In this document: positions 15,446 to 24,678 of the stretch, one piece after another
How the letters are laid out: each line of letters begins with the position of its first letter
How positions within the stretch are numbered: the stretch's first letter is position 1
Assembly (NCBI GenBank): GCA_031282385.1
Contig: JAITDV010000010.1
Location: forward strand, 1 to 39,511
DNA from: Planctomycetaceae bacterium
GTDB taxonomy: Bacteria > Planctomycetota > Planctomycetia > Pirellulales > Thermoguttaceae
DNA: 39,511 nt
Direction of reading: 5' to 3'
The notes under the pieces: model-generated
What the model was told of the DNA's origin: nothing
The model's input: only the letters and a program-made list of their open reading frames with translations
Database searches by the model: none
Program-made: the position numbers and the translations under genes

Positions 15446-18109
15446 ATGGTAACAACTAAAAATAATAAAAATAACACTAACAATAATCGTAACGATAAAT
15501 CCGCACAACACCCGCACGCCAAACATCAGGATCGACATCCTGATTTGGTAGATTCTTTTCAATGGGGATTTGTTGAAGGGGCGGATAACGATACAGCCGA
15601 AAATCGAAATGAAGCCCGCACTCAAGGTAAAAGCCGAAAAAAATCTAAAATGAAAACAGTTGCGAAAAATACATCTGTCTCATCTGTTTCTTCGCCCGTT
15701 TCACTTGAGTCCGCCACAAAACAAATTAATACGCCCGCACCAAAAATTACAACATCTAAAACCAACAAAAATACAGAAAAAAACCGCCCAAAAAAGAAAA
15801 AAAACCGACAAATTATAAACACATCCGTAAATAACGTTACAGATATTGTAGAAGCAGATAAGTTAAATGCCGTTGGCGGAACTGCCGGTAAAGTTGTAAC
15901 AGATTCATCTTTTGTTACGTCGGCTAAAAATCCTGTTGCCAATCAAAACCAAACCGCAAACAATCCCAAATCCAAAGCCATCCCAAAAAGTCCGCGCCGT
16001 AAAATAACCGCCGCACAAAATAATTCGACCCCAAATATAAACAAAACAAAAGAACATGATACGAATTTGCTTTTTGAACCGTTTGACGACGAGAACGATT
16101 TGAATTTGCCAAGTTACGGACGGACGTATAAAGATAAAAAATTGCAACTTGATCAAGAAACAAAACACCCAGAATCACAAAATATCGTAAAAGAAAAACG
16201 ACAACACCCACACTATCAATCCCCAACACCAACACCAATTCCGTCTTCAATTCCTACACCGTCGCCGTCAATTCCGCACGCAACCGCTAAACCCGTAACT
16301 CCAAACTCCGTAACCGTAACCCCAACGCCGCCACAATCAAATTTCACCAAACCGGCGTCTTATCCGCAGCCGCCAATAACTTCTAATTCTGTTGCGCAAA
16401 ATATTGTTTCTGCTTCAGCTTCAGCTTCTGATTTTCGTAACGTTAATTTGGATTCGAATAAATCCGGTCATATACAGTCATCACTTGAAACACCTATATC
16501 TAAGCCCAAAAAGGAACAGATGGTTTGGGATCCGGATAAACGGGAATACGTTCCGCTCAAAGTTTTCGATCAAAGTTTACCTGCATCATTGCCCGAACCG
16601 CCGACTCAATCTCACACAAAACCACAACACCAAACAACCACTCCCAAACAACCTCAAACTAAATCCGATCAAAACACAAACACAACCGTAACTCAATCCA
16701 ATTTGATAAAAAATAATCAACCAATTGTGAATAATAAAATTGTTACGGAAAATAGCACGACACCGAAATTAAGTACAATCACAAATACAGAAAATCGATT
16801 ACACAGCAACGTCCCACAACGCGGCAATATACCGCGTCCAGTTGCGTCAACATGTCCCGATCCTGCGGATATTGAAGCAGATGCTCGTGGTTTTGCTAGT
16901 CTTGGTTTATCTGATGTTATGTTGGAAGCGTTGCGGATACTGCGTTATATTGAACCGACACCGATTCAAGCTGGAGTTTTTGACCGTGTTAAAACCGGCA
17001 AAGACATCATGGGTCAAGCACAAACCGGCACCGGTAAAACTGCCGCGTTTTCAATTCCAATCATCGAAGGAATCGAAGAATGTCCTCCTGGAGATGAACC
17101 GGTTGCGTTGATTCTTGTTCCGACGCGCGAGTTGGCAGTGCAAGTTCGAGACGAAATTCTCCGACTTTCCTACGGACGCGATATTCGGATCGCGGCATGT
17201 TACGGCGGCAAACCAATAGTTAAACAAATCGCCAAATTGAACGACGGAATTGATGTTGTTGTAGGTACGCCCGGTCGTGTACTTGACCTAATGAACCGCC
17301 GAACATTAATTACGGACTCACTCAAGTGGGTTGTACTCGATGAAGCAGACAGAATGCTTGATATTGGATTCCGACCCGATATAGAAAAGATATTAAAAAA
17401 ATCACCGTCAACCCGACAAACCCTACTTTTCAGCGCAACATTGCCGCCGCCCGTCGTCAAACTCGCAGAACGTTATATGCGCGAACCGGAAGTTCTGGAC
17501 TTCTCAAATAAACATGTTTCAGTTGATACAATTGAACAATTTTATGTTACAGTTGATCGCGAACGTAAATTTGATGCGCTTGTTTATCTATTGAATGAAG
17601 AACGTCCGAATCAAGCAATAATATTCACACGAACAAAACGCGGCGCAGACAGATTAGCAAGATTATTGTCAAAACAAATTCCAAGCCTATCAGCAATTCA
17701 CGGCGACCTCCAACAATCCGAACGCGATAAAATAATGAGTAAATTTCGTGCAGGCGAGTTGCGATACCTAGTTGCAACTGATGTTGTTGGACGCGGAATT
17801 GATGTATCAGGTATTTCACATATTATTAACTATGATATTCCGCATTTTTGCGACGATTACGTTCATCGCGTCGGTAGAACCGGACGAATGGGACGCGAAG
17901 GTGTTGCATACACATTCGTGACGGCAGAAGAAGGAAATGAATTGACAAGAATTGAAATGCGAATTGACAAACTACTAAAACGCGCAGACTTGAAAGGTTT
18001 TGAATCCTTCTCAAAACCCGTACAAGATACAAACAATAATGATAGTCAATCAATTAACCATAAACCAGTTTTCGGAAAACCAATCAGAAAAATAAGACGC
18101 GCATTGTGA
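15446..18109 (+). CDS. DEAD-box ATP-dependent RNA helicase with a long disordered N-terminus
   Basis: 887 residues. The helicase core occupies ~483-860: Q-motif region FASLGLSDVMLEALRI and PTPIQ, Walker A AQTGTGKT (~525-532), PTRELAVQV, TPGRVLDL, DEAD at 632-635, SAT (LLFSATLP), IIFTRTKRGADRLA, GRGIDVSG and HRVGRTGR (~807-814). It unwinds RNA duplexes in ribosome assembly or decay. The first ~480 residues are low complexity (Lys, Asn, Pro, Thr, Gln) with proline clusters such as PTPTPIPSSIPTPSPSIP. They include one ordered-looking patch, MVWDPDKREYVPLKVFD, at ~357-373. Bacterial DEAD-box proteins usually carry extensions at the C-terminus; here the tail is only ~30 residues, with a basic end. 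The extension codon use is A/C-rich, and one continuous frame supports a single protein. Confidence 0.95.
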   Translation: MVTTKNNKNNTNNNRNDKSAQHPHAKHQDRHPDLVDSFQWGFVEGADNDTAENRNEARTQGKSRKKSKMKTVAKNTSVSSVSSPVSLESATKQINTPAPKITTSKTNKNTEKNRPKKKKNRQIINTSVNNVTDIVEADKLNAVGGTAGKVVTDSSFVTSAKNPVANQNQTANNPKSKAIPKSPRRKITAAQNNSTPNINKTKEHDTNLLFEPFDDENDLNLPSYGRTYKDKKLQLDQETKHPESQNIVKEKRQHPHYQSPTPTPIPSSIPTPSPSIPHATAKPVTPNSVTVTPTPPQSNFTKPASYPQPPITSNSVAQNIVSASASASDFRNVNLDSNKSGHIQSSLETPISKPKKEQMVWDPDKREYVPLKVFDQSLPASLPEPPTQSHTKPQHQTTTPKQPQTKSDQNTNTTVTQSNLIKNNQPIVNNKIVTENSTTPKLSTITNTENRLHSNVPQRGNIPRPVASTCPDPADIEADARGFASLGLSDVMLEALRILRYIEPTPIQAGVFDRVKTGKDIMGQAQTGTGKTAAFSIPIIEGIEECPPGDEPVALILVPTRELAVQVRDEILRLSYGRDIRIAACYGGKPIVKQIAKLNDGIDVVVGTPGRVLDLMNRRTLITDSLKWVVLDEADRMLDIGFRPDIEKILKKSPSTRQTLLFSATLPPPVVKLAERYMREPEVLDFSNKHVSVDTIEQFYVTVDRERKFDALVYLLNEERPNQAIIFTRTKRGADRLARLLSKQIPSLSAIHGDLQQSERDKIMSKFRAGELRYLVATDVVGRGIDVSGISHIINYDIPHFCDDYVHRVGRTGRMGREGVAYTFVTAEEGNELTRIEMRIDKLLKRADLKGFESFSKPVQDTNNNDSQSINHKPVFGKPIRKIRRAL

Positions 18110-18118
18110 ATGTATTAA

Positions 18119-18143
18119 ACTACCTTACAATGCTCGTACTATA
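18119..18143 (+). repeat. M97 left-end fragment
   Basis: CTACCTTACA followed by ATGCTCGTACTATA matches the left flank and first 14 bp of copy G. The remainder of the element is absent. Found just after the helicase stop codon. Confidence 0.55.
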
Positions 18144-18288
18144 CTGTTGTTTTTTTTCGATTTAATTCACGTTTGGGACAACGTTACTCTGTGGAACCTT
18201 TCCATGAATAACCTCCAATTTCAACCGGAAACAAATTAAACATAAAGAGTATAATCACCAATTTAACTTACAAACAATTCAAAAAAAT

Positions 18289-19446
18289 ATGGAAGACTAT
18301 CAACGTTACGGCACTGACTTAGAATCAACCGCTCGATTTGGTTTTGACGAAATTGTGCAAAATTCGCAACGAATTAACCGAATATTTTTCTTGCCGATAA
18401 TACTTGTGAGCGGTCTGACAACAACGGCATTGGCTGTTCTTGCAGTTTTTCTGATCAACTTCTACACAGGACATAATCTTTTTGCATTTTTAATCAGTTT
18501 TGTTATACCGGTTGGTGCAATTGGTTGCGGCATAGTTGCGGGAATCGGTTATGCGGTTTCTTCACGAATACTTCAATTTTTTCCAAACAACAAATTTATA
18601 GTGTTTATATGTATTCTTCAAGTTTTCGTTTTTATTGCCTCCCGCTATTCGGAGTACACAATAGAACGAAAGATGATGTTGAACGTAATCGATAAAATGG
18701 CAAATGACAGTATAATTAAAGGCGAAAAAAAAGTAACTATTACAAATGCTGCTGGAGAAAAAGTTGAAATAGATACCGATAAATTTATAAAACACGCCAA
18801 AGAAACAATTCCTTCGTTTATTACTTTTTATCGGAATCTAGTTGAGGAAACAGAATGGTCGTCCATCAAAAAACAAGAAAAAGACGCATCTTTCAAGTTG
18901 GGAAAATGGGGTTGGCTAATTGAAATTTTAACTGCGTTGGCTTTTGCAATTTGTTCTAATGTTCCGTTATTTATGCTAGCTTCAACTGCATATTGTAAAC
19001 AATGCAGCAGATTCATGCGGAAACAAATTGATTTCAAATTTCCAGCCCGCGCTCCAATTCAAAAAATTAAAAAAAATGACGCCGAAGCAGCAGAAGCATT
19101 CTCAGAGGAAGATGAAAAACGACTCGTATACGCAACACTACAAATCAGCGAAATTGAAGATTTCCTGCGATCAAATATTCCAATAAAACGTGAAGAACTT
19201 GCAAATTTTTTATCAGATAAACAAAACAAAATCAAAACCGAAACCGCTAACATCAAAGGGCAAATTCCAAATGCAGTGCAAATTATTTATTCAGAATGCC
19301 CAGATTGCGACAATTTCTTGTTACTTGTAAAAATGGAGTTTGATCCTAATACGGCTAATGCCTTGCCTCCTGCTGAATTTTTACGGTTCTACAACGGAAT
19401 ATTCGTAACAGAATTTACTAAAAACACAAATAAAACTGACATGTAA
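18289..19446 (+). CDS. Membrane protein of unknown function with two CxxC pairs
   Basis: 385 residues, not recognised. Hydrophobic segments at ~32-58, 65-92 and 103-120, then a ~90-residue charged loop (ENTIAGEKVEID-like, starting after residue 120), then a fourth segment at ~210-232. C236-KQ-C239 follows the fourth segment directly (TAYCKQCSRFM), and C337-PD-C340 (SECPDCDNFLLL) comes ~100 residues later after a Glu/Lys-rich helix. The two pairs could jointly bind Zn2+ as a split zinc ribbon, or act as redox pairs if exposed outside. The start ATG has no strong Shine-Dalgarno sequence. No signal for operon membership: 179 bp upstream and 307 bp downstream are non-coding. Confidence 0.75.
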   Translation: MEDYQRYGTDLESTARFGFDEIVQNSQRINRIFFLPIILVSGLTTTALAVLAVFLINFYTGHNLFAFLISFVIPVGAIGCGIVAGIGYAVSSRILQFFPNNKFIVFICILQVFVFIASRYSEYTIERKMMLNVIDKMANDSIIKGEKKVTITNAAGEKVEIDTDKFIKHAKETIPSFITFYRNLVEETEWSSIKKQEKDASFKLGKWGWLIEILTALAFAICSNVPLFMLASTAYCKQCSRFMRKQIDFKFPARAPIQKIKKNDAEAAEAFSEEDEKRLVYATLQISEIEDFLRSNIPIKREELANFLSDKQNKIKTETANIKGQIPNAVQIIYSECPDCDNFLLLVKMEFDPNTANALPPAEFLRFYNGIFVTEFTKNTNKTDM

Positions 19447-19753
19447 AATACGATCATTGTAAGAGTTTTTTACAAAAAAGATAACTTCTATATTGCTCGT
19501 AAAATATATGCTCTTTAGTCGCGTAAATTATATTTGTGCATAACGAAAATTTTGGGTAGGACTTGAACAGAATTATTGAGATGATAAAATTCCGAACCTG
19601 TGTTTTGACAATATATTCACCAAACTTGCAATTTCGTTTTTTTAGGCTAACGGCAATTTTTTTCACGTCTCCAACGTCCATTTGTCTTTCATGTTCGTCA
19701 AAAAAAGGAGACCAAACTTAAAAAATTATACAAGATTTTAATTAGATCAAATT
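19447..19753. other. Spacer, nothing recognised
   Basis: 307 bp without a supported gene. A 75-codon frame on the complement (19681-19454) has no good ribosome-binding site or family resemblance and is not called. AAAAAAAGGAGACC at ~19701-19714 resembles a Shine-Dalgarno site but is ~40 nt from the next ATG. None of the dispersed repeats is found here. Confidence 0.5.
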
Positions 19754-22594
19754 ATGAGTATTTTTGATGTTGATACGATGCGGGAAGTTTTGCTTGCACC
19801 TTTGCTCAAGAACCTTGATAAATTTGAACGCGAAGTTCATGAATTGCGGGCAAGCATAAAAAAAGGATTCGTAAACAAACGCTGCGAATTACTGGACAAA
19901 CTCTGCGACATCCTATTTCTAAAATCTAACATTCAACAATTTGACGAAGCAAAAGAAATAATAGCCGAAATAGTTGAAATTGGTAAATCTCTTGCCGCTG
20001 ACGGCAGCACTGAAGATTTAGAAATGTGCGGAATTAAAATAGGTAAAAACATCAGTATGGCCTGGCTGTTCCCCATTATGACCAATGTCGATTACGATAA
20101 AATAGAAGAAATGTTCGACCTCTACGATCAATGGATGAAATTATTGCCTGAAAACGAAATTAATAAAACAGACAACGACTTGATCTACGATAATTACCGT
20201 TTCTCCGACTACTTGCTAAAAAAAGGCAAAAAAGAGCAAGCTCTTAAATTGACAATTGAAACTCTCAACACATTTGAAACAAAATATTATCCGACATCAA
20301 CCAAAGTAGCAGATTGGCAACCTCTCACAGTCGGTTATAACACACTTGCCAAAATATATGAAGAACTCGGCGACAATGAAAACGCATTGCAGAACTATTT
20401 GAAATACGACGAAATCGCGGATAAAGTACACGACATGATGGTATGGAACAAGACCGATAATACAGTACAAATTGAAGACATTAACAAAAACGTTGAAGAA
20501 ATTAATAAAATCTTTAAAGGTGTAATAATCATCAATGCAAGTTCCGATCTAAGTGGTTTTTCATTAAACGACGTCGATTTCGATGAAGAACGTAACACGG
20601 TAATGTTACGACTCGGAGATATTTACGCCCAAAAATCCAACATTGATGAAGCATTGAAATATTACAATAAAGCGGCACGCACGGCAAAATTAGCAATTGA
20701 TAACGCCGTCTCATCCTCCCACGAATCAGTACCGGAAATACAATTCTCAAAGATTTATATTGCAATCAGAAAAATACGGTTGTACATGAAAATCAACGAT
20801 TGGGAAAACGCACGAAAACAAATTCAAAACGCTGCCAAAGAATTTAATTTCAAATCACAAAAACACGACTCATTAGGTTACACCGAAAAAGAAGTAATGG
20901 ATTCGTTGTATGACGAAATTAAAAATCTGCAACAAGAACTCGAAAAAATAACAAATAACAAAACAAATATTTTCTTTGAAAAAGAAAATGTATTTGGAAA
21001 AAAACAATCCGGTGCCGAAGATAGATTCGGGATTTTCAGCGGCAATATTAAATGGAATGAATTGCGGCTAACACTTGGCGAAAAGCATAATGAAGCTTGC
21101 AAGTTACTTGGACGCGGTCACTTTGAATTGAGTCGCGGACGTTTTAAGTCGGCAATTGTTTATTTATTACAAGCGCGAAATGTCTTGGATTCATTGTTTA
21201 TCAGTTTGGAGTTGGTTTCTTCTCGTGCAAATGTTGCTATGATTTATTCCATGCTTGGTCGGGCGTATCTGAAATTGCACGATTTTGCGAAGGCGGAAAA
21301 ATGGTCAAATAAAGCAGTAGAAGAAGTAGATTCCATTATCAAGAAAACCAACGAACTTGCAAATAAATCTCACAGAGATGCACGTGAACAATTCGAATAT
21401 AAATTGCTTATGCCAGTTGACTGCGGAACGACATTGTTGCTAACCTTGGAAACTGCTGCAAGTTTGTACATTTCGACAAATCGCTTTGATAATGCAATTA
21501 AAACGCTTACAAGATTACACGAAGTCAGTAAAGAATGGCATCAGAAACAACAATCCAGCAATACCAAACGAACAGCTAAAGAGTTACGAAGTCGTTACAA
21601 TTGGTGCGTAACAGCTATGACCACAATAGACGTTATTCGCGGAATAGAGGAATGTTGTTGTCATCTCGGTCGGTTTGATGAAGCAATTAAATGGGTAACT
21701 ACTGAGGTAAATGAATATTATGAGTTGTGTTATTTTTTGTCCGCAAACGATAATAAAATCTCCACAACATTCCGCAGCATGGCGGATTTTTCAACCGCGG
21801 CATTGCTCGTATGCACCAAACAATTCGGTCAAGCAGACGCAATGATACAAAAAATCGCACAACGATTTGTAAAAAACAAAATCGAAGACAAAATTGAGTC
21901 TGCATTGGACAGAGTGGAGTTATTTGTTGCCTTGCGGCGTTGCATGTTAATGTCGGAAATTGAATTTTCGGAAGAGCGCAACAAACTGATCGAAGCACGA
22001 AAGCTTATGCTGCATCAACGCGGCAAGGCAATTGAATTGTTCAATGAAGTTCTTGGCAAATTAGAAGAGAAACGCAAAAAAGCAGAAAATTCACACAACG
22101 TAATACGTAAACAATGGGACTTGTTAATCAAATATACACGTACAGCATTGAATTGGAGTAACGGCAACACAAAAGATTGGGATGCGTTATTGACCAAAAG
22201 AGAAAAAATGACCAACCGTTTGTCGTTGCTGGAATCTGATGATAAAGAATTTGATTTGGAGTTGGTTTTGTCAAGGCAATACGACGGCAATATCGAATTT
22301 GACAAAGTAGCAGAATGGGAACCGGACAATATTGATGATGAAATTGCAAAACATGATCTTGATTTTGAAGGACCGTTTGATAATCCGGTTGCGCCTGAAT
22401 ACGACATTCTAAAAGAAGGCACAAGTGCAGAAAGACACGAAGCGATAGAATCATTCCGTAAAATAATGACTTCACAAGATATTAGAGAGGGAGTAGAGAG
22501 ATTGCAAAATAAACATACAGTTGGGCGCAATGATCCTTGTCCGTGCGGCAGCGGAAAAAAATATAAAAAATGCTGTATGAACAAAGACACATAA
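19754..22594 (+). CDS. TPR protein with a C-terminal SEC-C zinc motif
   Basis: 946 residues, no signal peptide, so probably cytoplasmic. TPR-like helices lie at ~100-320 (TLAKIYEELGDNENALQNYL then KYDEIAD; RLGDIYAQKSNIDEALKYYN) and ~440-720 (MLGRAYLKLHDFAKAEKWSN). The last 24 residues are a SEC-C motif, NDPCPCGSGKKYKKCC, with zinc ligands C929, C931, C940 and C941. SEC-C is best known at the end of SecA, where it binds zinc and contacts SecB and ribosomes, but it is also appended to many uncharacterised proteins. Combined with TPRs it suggests an adaptor that links a client to another machine. The stop codon directly abuts the end of an M97 element. Confidence 0.88.
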   Translation: MSIFDVDTMREVLLAPLLKNLDKFEREVHELRASIKKGFVNKRCELLDKLCDILFLKSNIQQFDEAKEIIAEIVEIGKSLAADGSTEDLEMCGIKIGKNISMAWLFPIMTNVDYDKIEEMFDLYDQWMKLLPENEINKTDNDLIYDNYRFSDYLLKKGKKEQALKLTIETLNTFETKYYPTSTKVADWQPLTVGYNTLAKIYEELGDNENALQNYLKYDEIADKVHDMMVWNKTDNTVQIEDINKNVEEINKIFKGVIIINASSDLSGFSLNDVDFDEERNTVMLRLGDIYAQKSNIDEALKYYNKAARTAKLAIDNAVSSSHESVPEIQFSKIYIAIRKIRLYMKINDWENARKQIQNAAKEFNFKSQKHDSLGYTEKEVMDSLYDEIKNLQQELEKITNNKTNIFFEKENVFGKKQSGAEDRFGIFSGNIKWNELRLTLGEKHNEACKLLGRGHFELSRGRFKSAIVYLLQARNVLDSLFISLELVSSRANVAMIYSMLGRAYLKLHDFAKAEKWSNKAVEEVDSIIKKTNELANKSHRDAREQFEYKLLMPVDCGTTLLLTLETAASLYISTNRFDNAIKTLTRLHEVSKEWHQKQQSSNTKRTAKELRSRYNWCVTAMTTIDVIRGIEECCCHLGRFDEAIKWVTTEVNEYYELCYFLSANDNKISTTFRSMADFSTAALLVCTKQFGQADAMIQKIAQRFVKNKIEDKIESALDRVELFVALRRCMLMSEIEFSEERNKLIEARKLMLHQRGKAIELFNEVLGKLEEKRKKAENSHNVIRKQWDLLIKYTRTALNWSNGNTKDWDALLTKREKMTNRLSLLESDDKEFDLELVLSRQYDGNIEFDKVAEWEPDNIDDEIAKHDLDFEGPFDNPVAPEYDILKEGTSAERHEAIESFRKIMTSQDIREGVERLQNKHTVGRNDPCPCGSGKKYKKCCMNKDT

Positions 22595-22690
22595 ACTGTT
22601 CATACTTGAATTTTCCTTTACCTCCGCCTGCTTACCTATCGGCAAGCAGGCTTTTATGTTATTGAGTTACACAAATTATTTAATTCGAGA
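22595..22690 (-). repeat. M97 element, copy H (reverse)
   Basis: Begins ACTGTTCATACTTGAATTTT right at the base after the preceding stop codon. The inner palindrome is the best conserved of the window (GCCTGCTTacctatcggcAAGCAGGC). The far end (ACACAAATTATTTAATTCGA) has decayed. It may serve as a hairpin at the 3' end of the upstream transcript. Confidence 0.9.
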
Positions 22691-22823
22691 TTTTTTCATG
22701 TCAATTCATGGACAAAATGAGTTTTTAGAAGTTCCCTTAATTTAAGATCAGTGTATTGTTTTTGTGTTGCCGAAAGTTAAGGTGTGTTTGTTAAATGTTG
22801 TCTGTAGAACATGAACGGGAAAT

Positions 22824-24665
22824 ATGATGGAATCTTTACAATTGACGCAATGGTATCGCCAAGAAACGATCAGTGATCGTTTGCGTAGATGGTCTGAATC
22901 TGCACCGAAATGGGAAGCGGCTGATAATTGCAGCGCGATAGTCAAACGGTTTCTGCAACGTACAAATTCACTTGAGCGGCGTTTGGGAATGCCTCTTATT
23001 GTTGCGATGCTTGGCGGTACTGGAACGGGCAAGAGTTCTTTAATAAATGCGTTACTTGGCGAGCGGGTTGTTTTAGATGGTAAGACACGTCCTACAACTA
23101 TAGAACCTGTTCTTATTGTTCATAGTTCAATTGAGCCTGCGAGTTGGCGGCATAGCGGAATTGATGAAGCGGGATTGAATAAATGTAACGATAATTGCGG
23201 CATTCTTGATTTGTCTGGAATCAAGATAGAGAGACGTGATAATCCTATGTTGGAGATGTTGGCGATTATTGATTGTCCTGATCCTGACACGACAGAGAAT
23301 GCGGAGTTGCGGGAAAGTAATCTTGCGCGTTTACGTTCTGTTTTACCGATATGTGATCTGCTTATTGTTACGGCAACACAACAGAAATATCGCAGTCGTA
23401 GAGTATTGGACGAACTTTCTACGGCAGCTTCGGGAGCGCGTCTTATATTTGTGCAAACTCATGCGGACAATGACAGGGATATACGTGATGATTGGCGCAA
23501 TGTCCTTGAAAGTGATTATGACACTGGTCGGATATTTTTTATTGATTCGGCGTCGGCGTTTAAGTTGCAGCAGGAAAACGGGCGTTTGCCGAAGGAGTTT
23601 GAAGAGTTTCGTCAACTTCTTACGGTTGGTTTGAATGAGGAAGCGGCGTTACGAATCAGGCGTGCGAATTATTTTAGTTTGGCGGAATCGGTAGTTTCTG
23701 ATTGTTGTGATGAGATTGCGAATCAATGGAATGCGGTGAACAGGTTGCGGGAACGGATTTCGGAAGAGCGCCGTCGATTGGGGGAGCGTCTGGCGGAACG
23801 AATGCGAGAAGAGCTTATTCGGGACAGGCGTTTATGGGAGTCGCGTTTAGTTGGTAGGGTTGCGTCTCAATGGGGGTATAGTCCGTTTTCGTTGGTGTTA
23901 CGAATTTATCAAGGGTTGGGTTGGTTTTTTTCAGGCGCGTTGCTTTTTCGTGCAAGGTCTCCTATTCAACTTGCAATTTGGGGAACGTACACTGGAATAA
24001 GGTCAATTAATAATTGGTCAAAAAAGCGTAAGTCAAAGAAGCCTGTTGGTAATATTGTTTGGAATCAATGGGATGAACATCGTTTACGGGAAGCGGCGTT
24101 GATTTTGGCGGGTTTTGCCAATGATGCGTGTGTACCGACGGAGCATTATGATCCGAATTATGTTAAGGCGGAAGCGCGTGAGGCGGGTAATGCTTATATT
24201 GTGGATATTTCGCGGGAGTTGGAGGGGATTTGTGACAGGTTGGCAAGAAAAAATAACAAATGGCATCGGCGTTTATTTTATGAAATTCTGCTGGCGGGAA
24301 TGTTTTTATTTATATTGATGAGGCCAGCAAAAAATTTCTTTTATGATACGCTTGCCGATCCGCAAGTTAAAATGTTGGGAATGGATTTTTATTTTGTTTC
24401 ATGCTTTTGGATGTTTGTGTGGTGTTCAATTTTGTTGGGTTTATTTATGTTTCGGATAAGGTCTGGTCTTGAGAAAGAAATCAAAGAGGCGTCGAACAGT
24501 TGGCAACGTCTTGACGCGCTGGAATTATTTTTTGCAACAATCGAAAATGAAACCAATCAAATTATAAATTATAAAAACGAACTCGACACAATACGCCAAC
24601 GAATAACAACAATAAACCAGCAAGCTGATAAGTTAGACAAACGAATTGGTAGAAAAAAATTATAA
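22824..24665 (+). CDS. Membrane-anchored P-loop GTPase, dynamin/Era-like superfamily
   Basis: 613 residues. G1 P-loop GGTGTGKSS at 64-72 after MPLIVAML. A candidate G2 Thr is in TRPTTIEP (~88-95). The G3 position reads IIDCPDPDTTE instead of DTPG, so the usual Gly is missing. G4 reads QTHADND in place of NKxD or TKxD. A long charged helical region (~300-350, RLRERISEERRRLGERLAER) follows. A hydrophobic stretch at ~355-385 and two clear membrane helices near ~480-500 (EILLAGMFLFILM) and ~525-545 (CFWMFVWCSILLGLFMF) follow that. The C-terminus is coiled coil (ELDTIRQRITTINQQADKLD). The plan, GTPase then helices then paired membrane segments, resembles bacterial dynamin-like or YfjP-like GTPases that act on membranes. 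It is followed at 13 nt by a CNNM-type transporter, probably co-transcribed. Confidence 0.85.
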   Translation: MMESLQLTQWYRQETISDRLRRWSESAPKWEAADNCSAIVKRFLQRTNSLERRLGMPLIVAMLGGTGTGKSSLINALLGERVVLDGKTRPTTIEPVLIVHSSIEPASWRHSGIDEAGLNKCNDNCGILDLSGIKIERRDNPMLEMLAIIDCPDPDTTENAELRESNLARLRSVLPICDLLIVTATQQKYRSRRVLDELSTAASGARLIFVQTHADNDRDIRDDWRNVLESDYDTGRIFFIDSASAFKLQQENGRLPKEFEEFRQLLTVGLNEEAALRIRRANYFSLAESVVSDCCDEIANQWNAVNRLRERISEERRRLGERLAERMREELIRDRRLWESRLVGRVASQWGYSPFSLVLRIYQGLGWFFSGALLFRARSPIQLAIWGTYTGIRSINNWSKKRKSKKPVGNIVWNQWDEHRLREAALILAGFANDACVPTEHYDPNYVKAEAREAGNAYIVDISRELEGICDRLARKNNKWHRRLFYEILLAGMFLFILMRPAKNFFYDTLADPQVKMLGMDFYFVSCFWMFVWCSILLGLFMFRIRSGLEKEIKEASNSWQRLDALELFFATIENETNQIINYKNELDTIRQRITTINQQADKLDKRIGRKKL

Positions 24666-24678
24666 TGGCGTTGGTATT

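Noticed and set aside
19454..19681. 75-codon minus-strand frame
   Set aside because: No convincing ribosome-binding site and no recognisable domain; kept as spacer.
22015..22590. 191-codon frame on the minus strand
   Set aside because: It is the antisense of the SEC-C TPR gene; composition bias of the sense codons keeps it open and it resembles no family.
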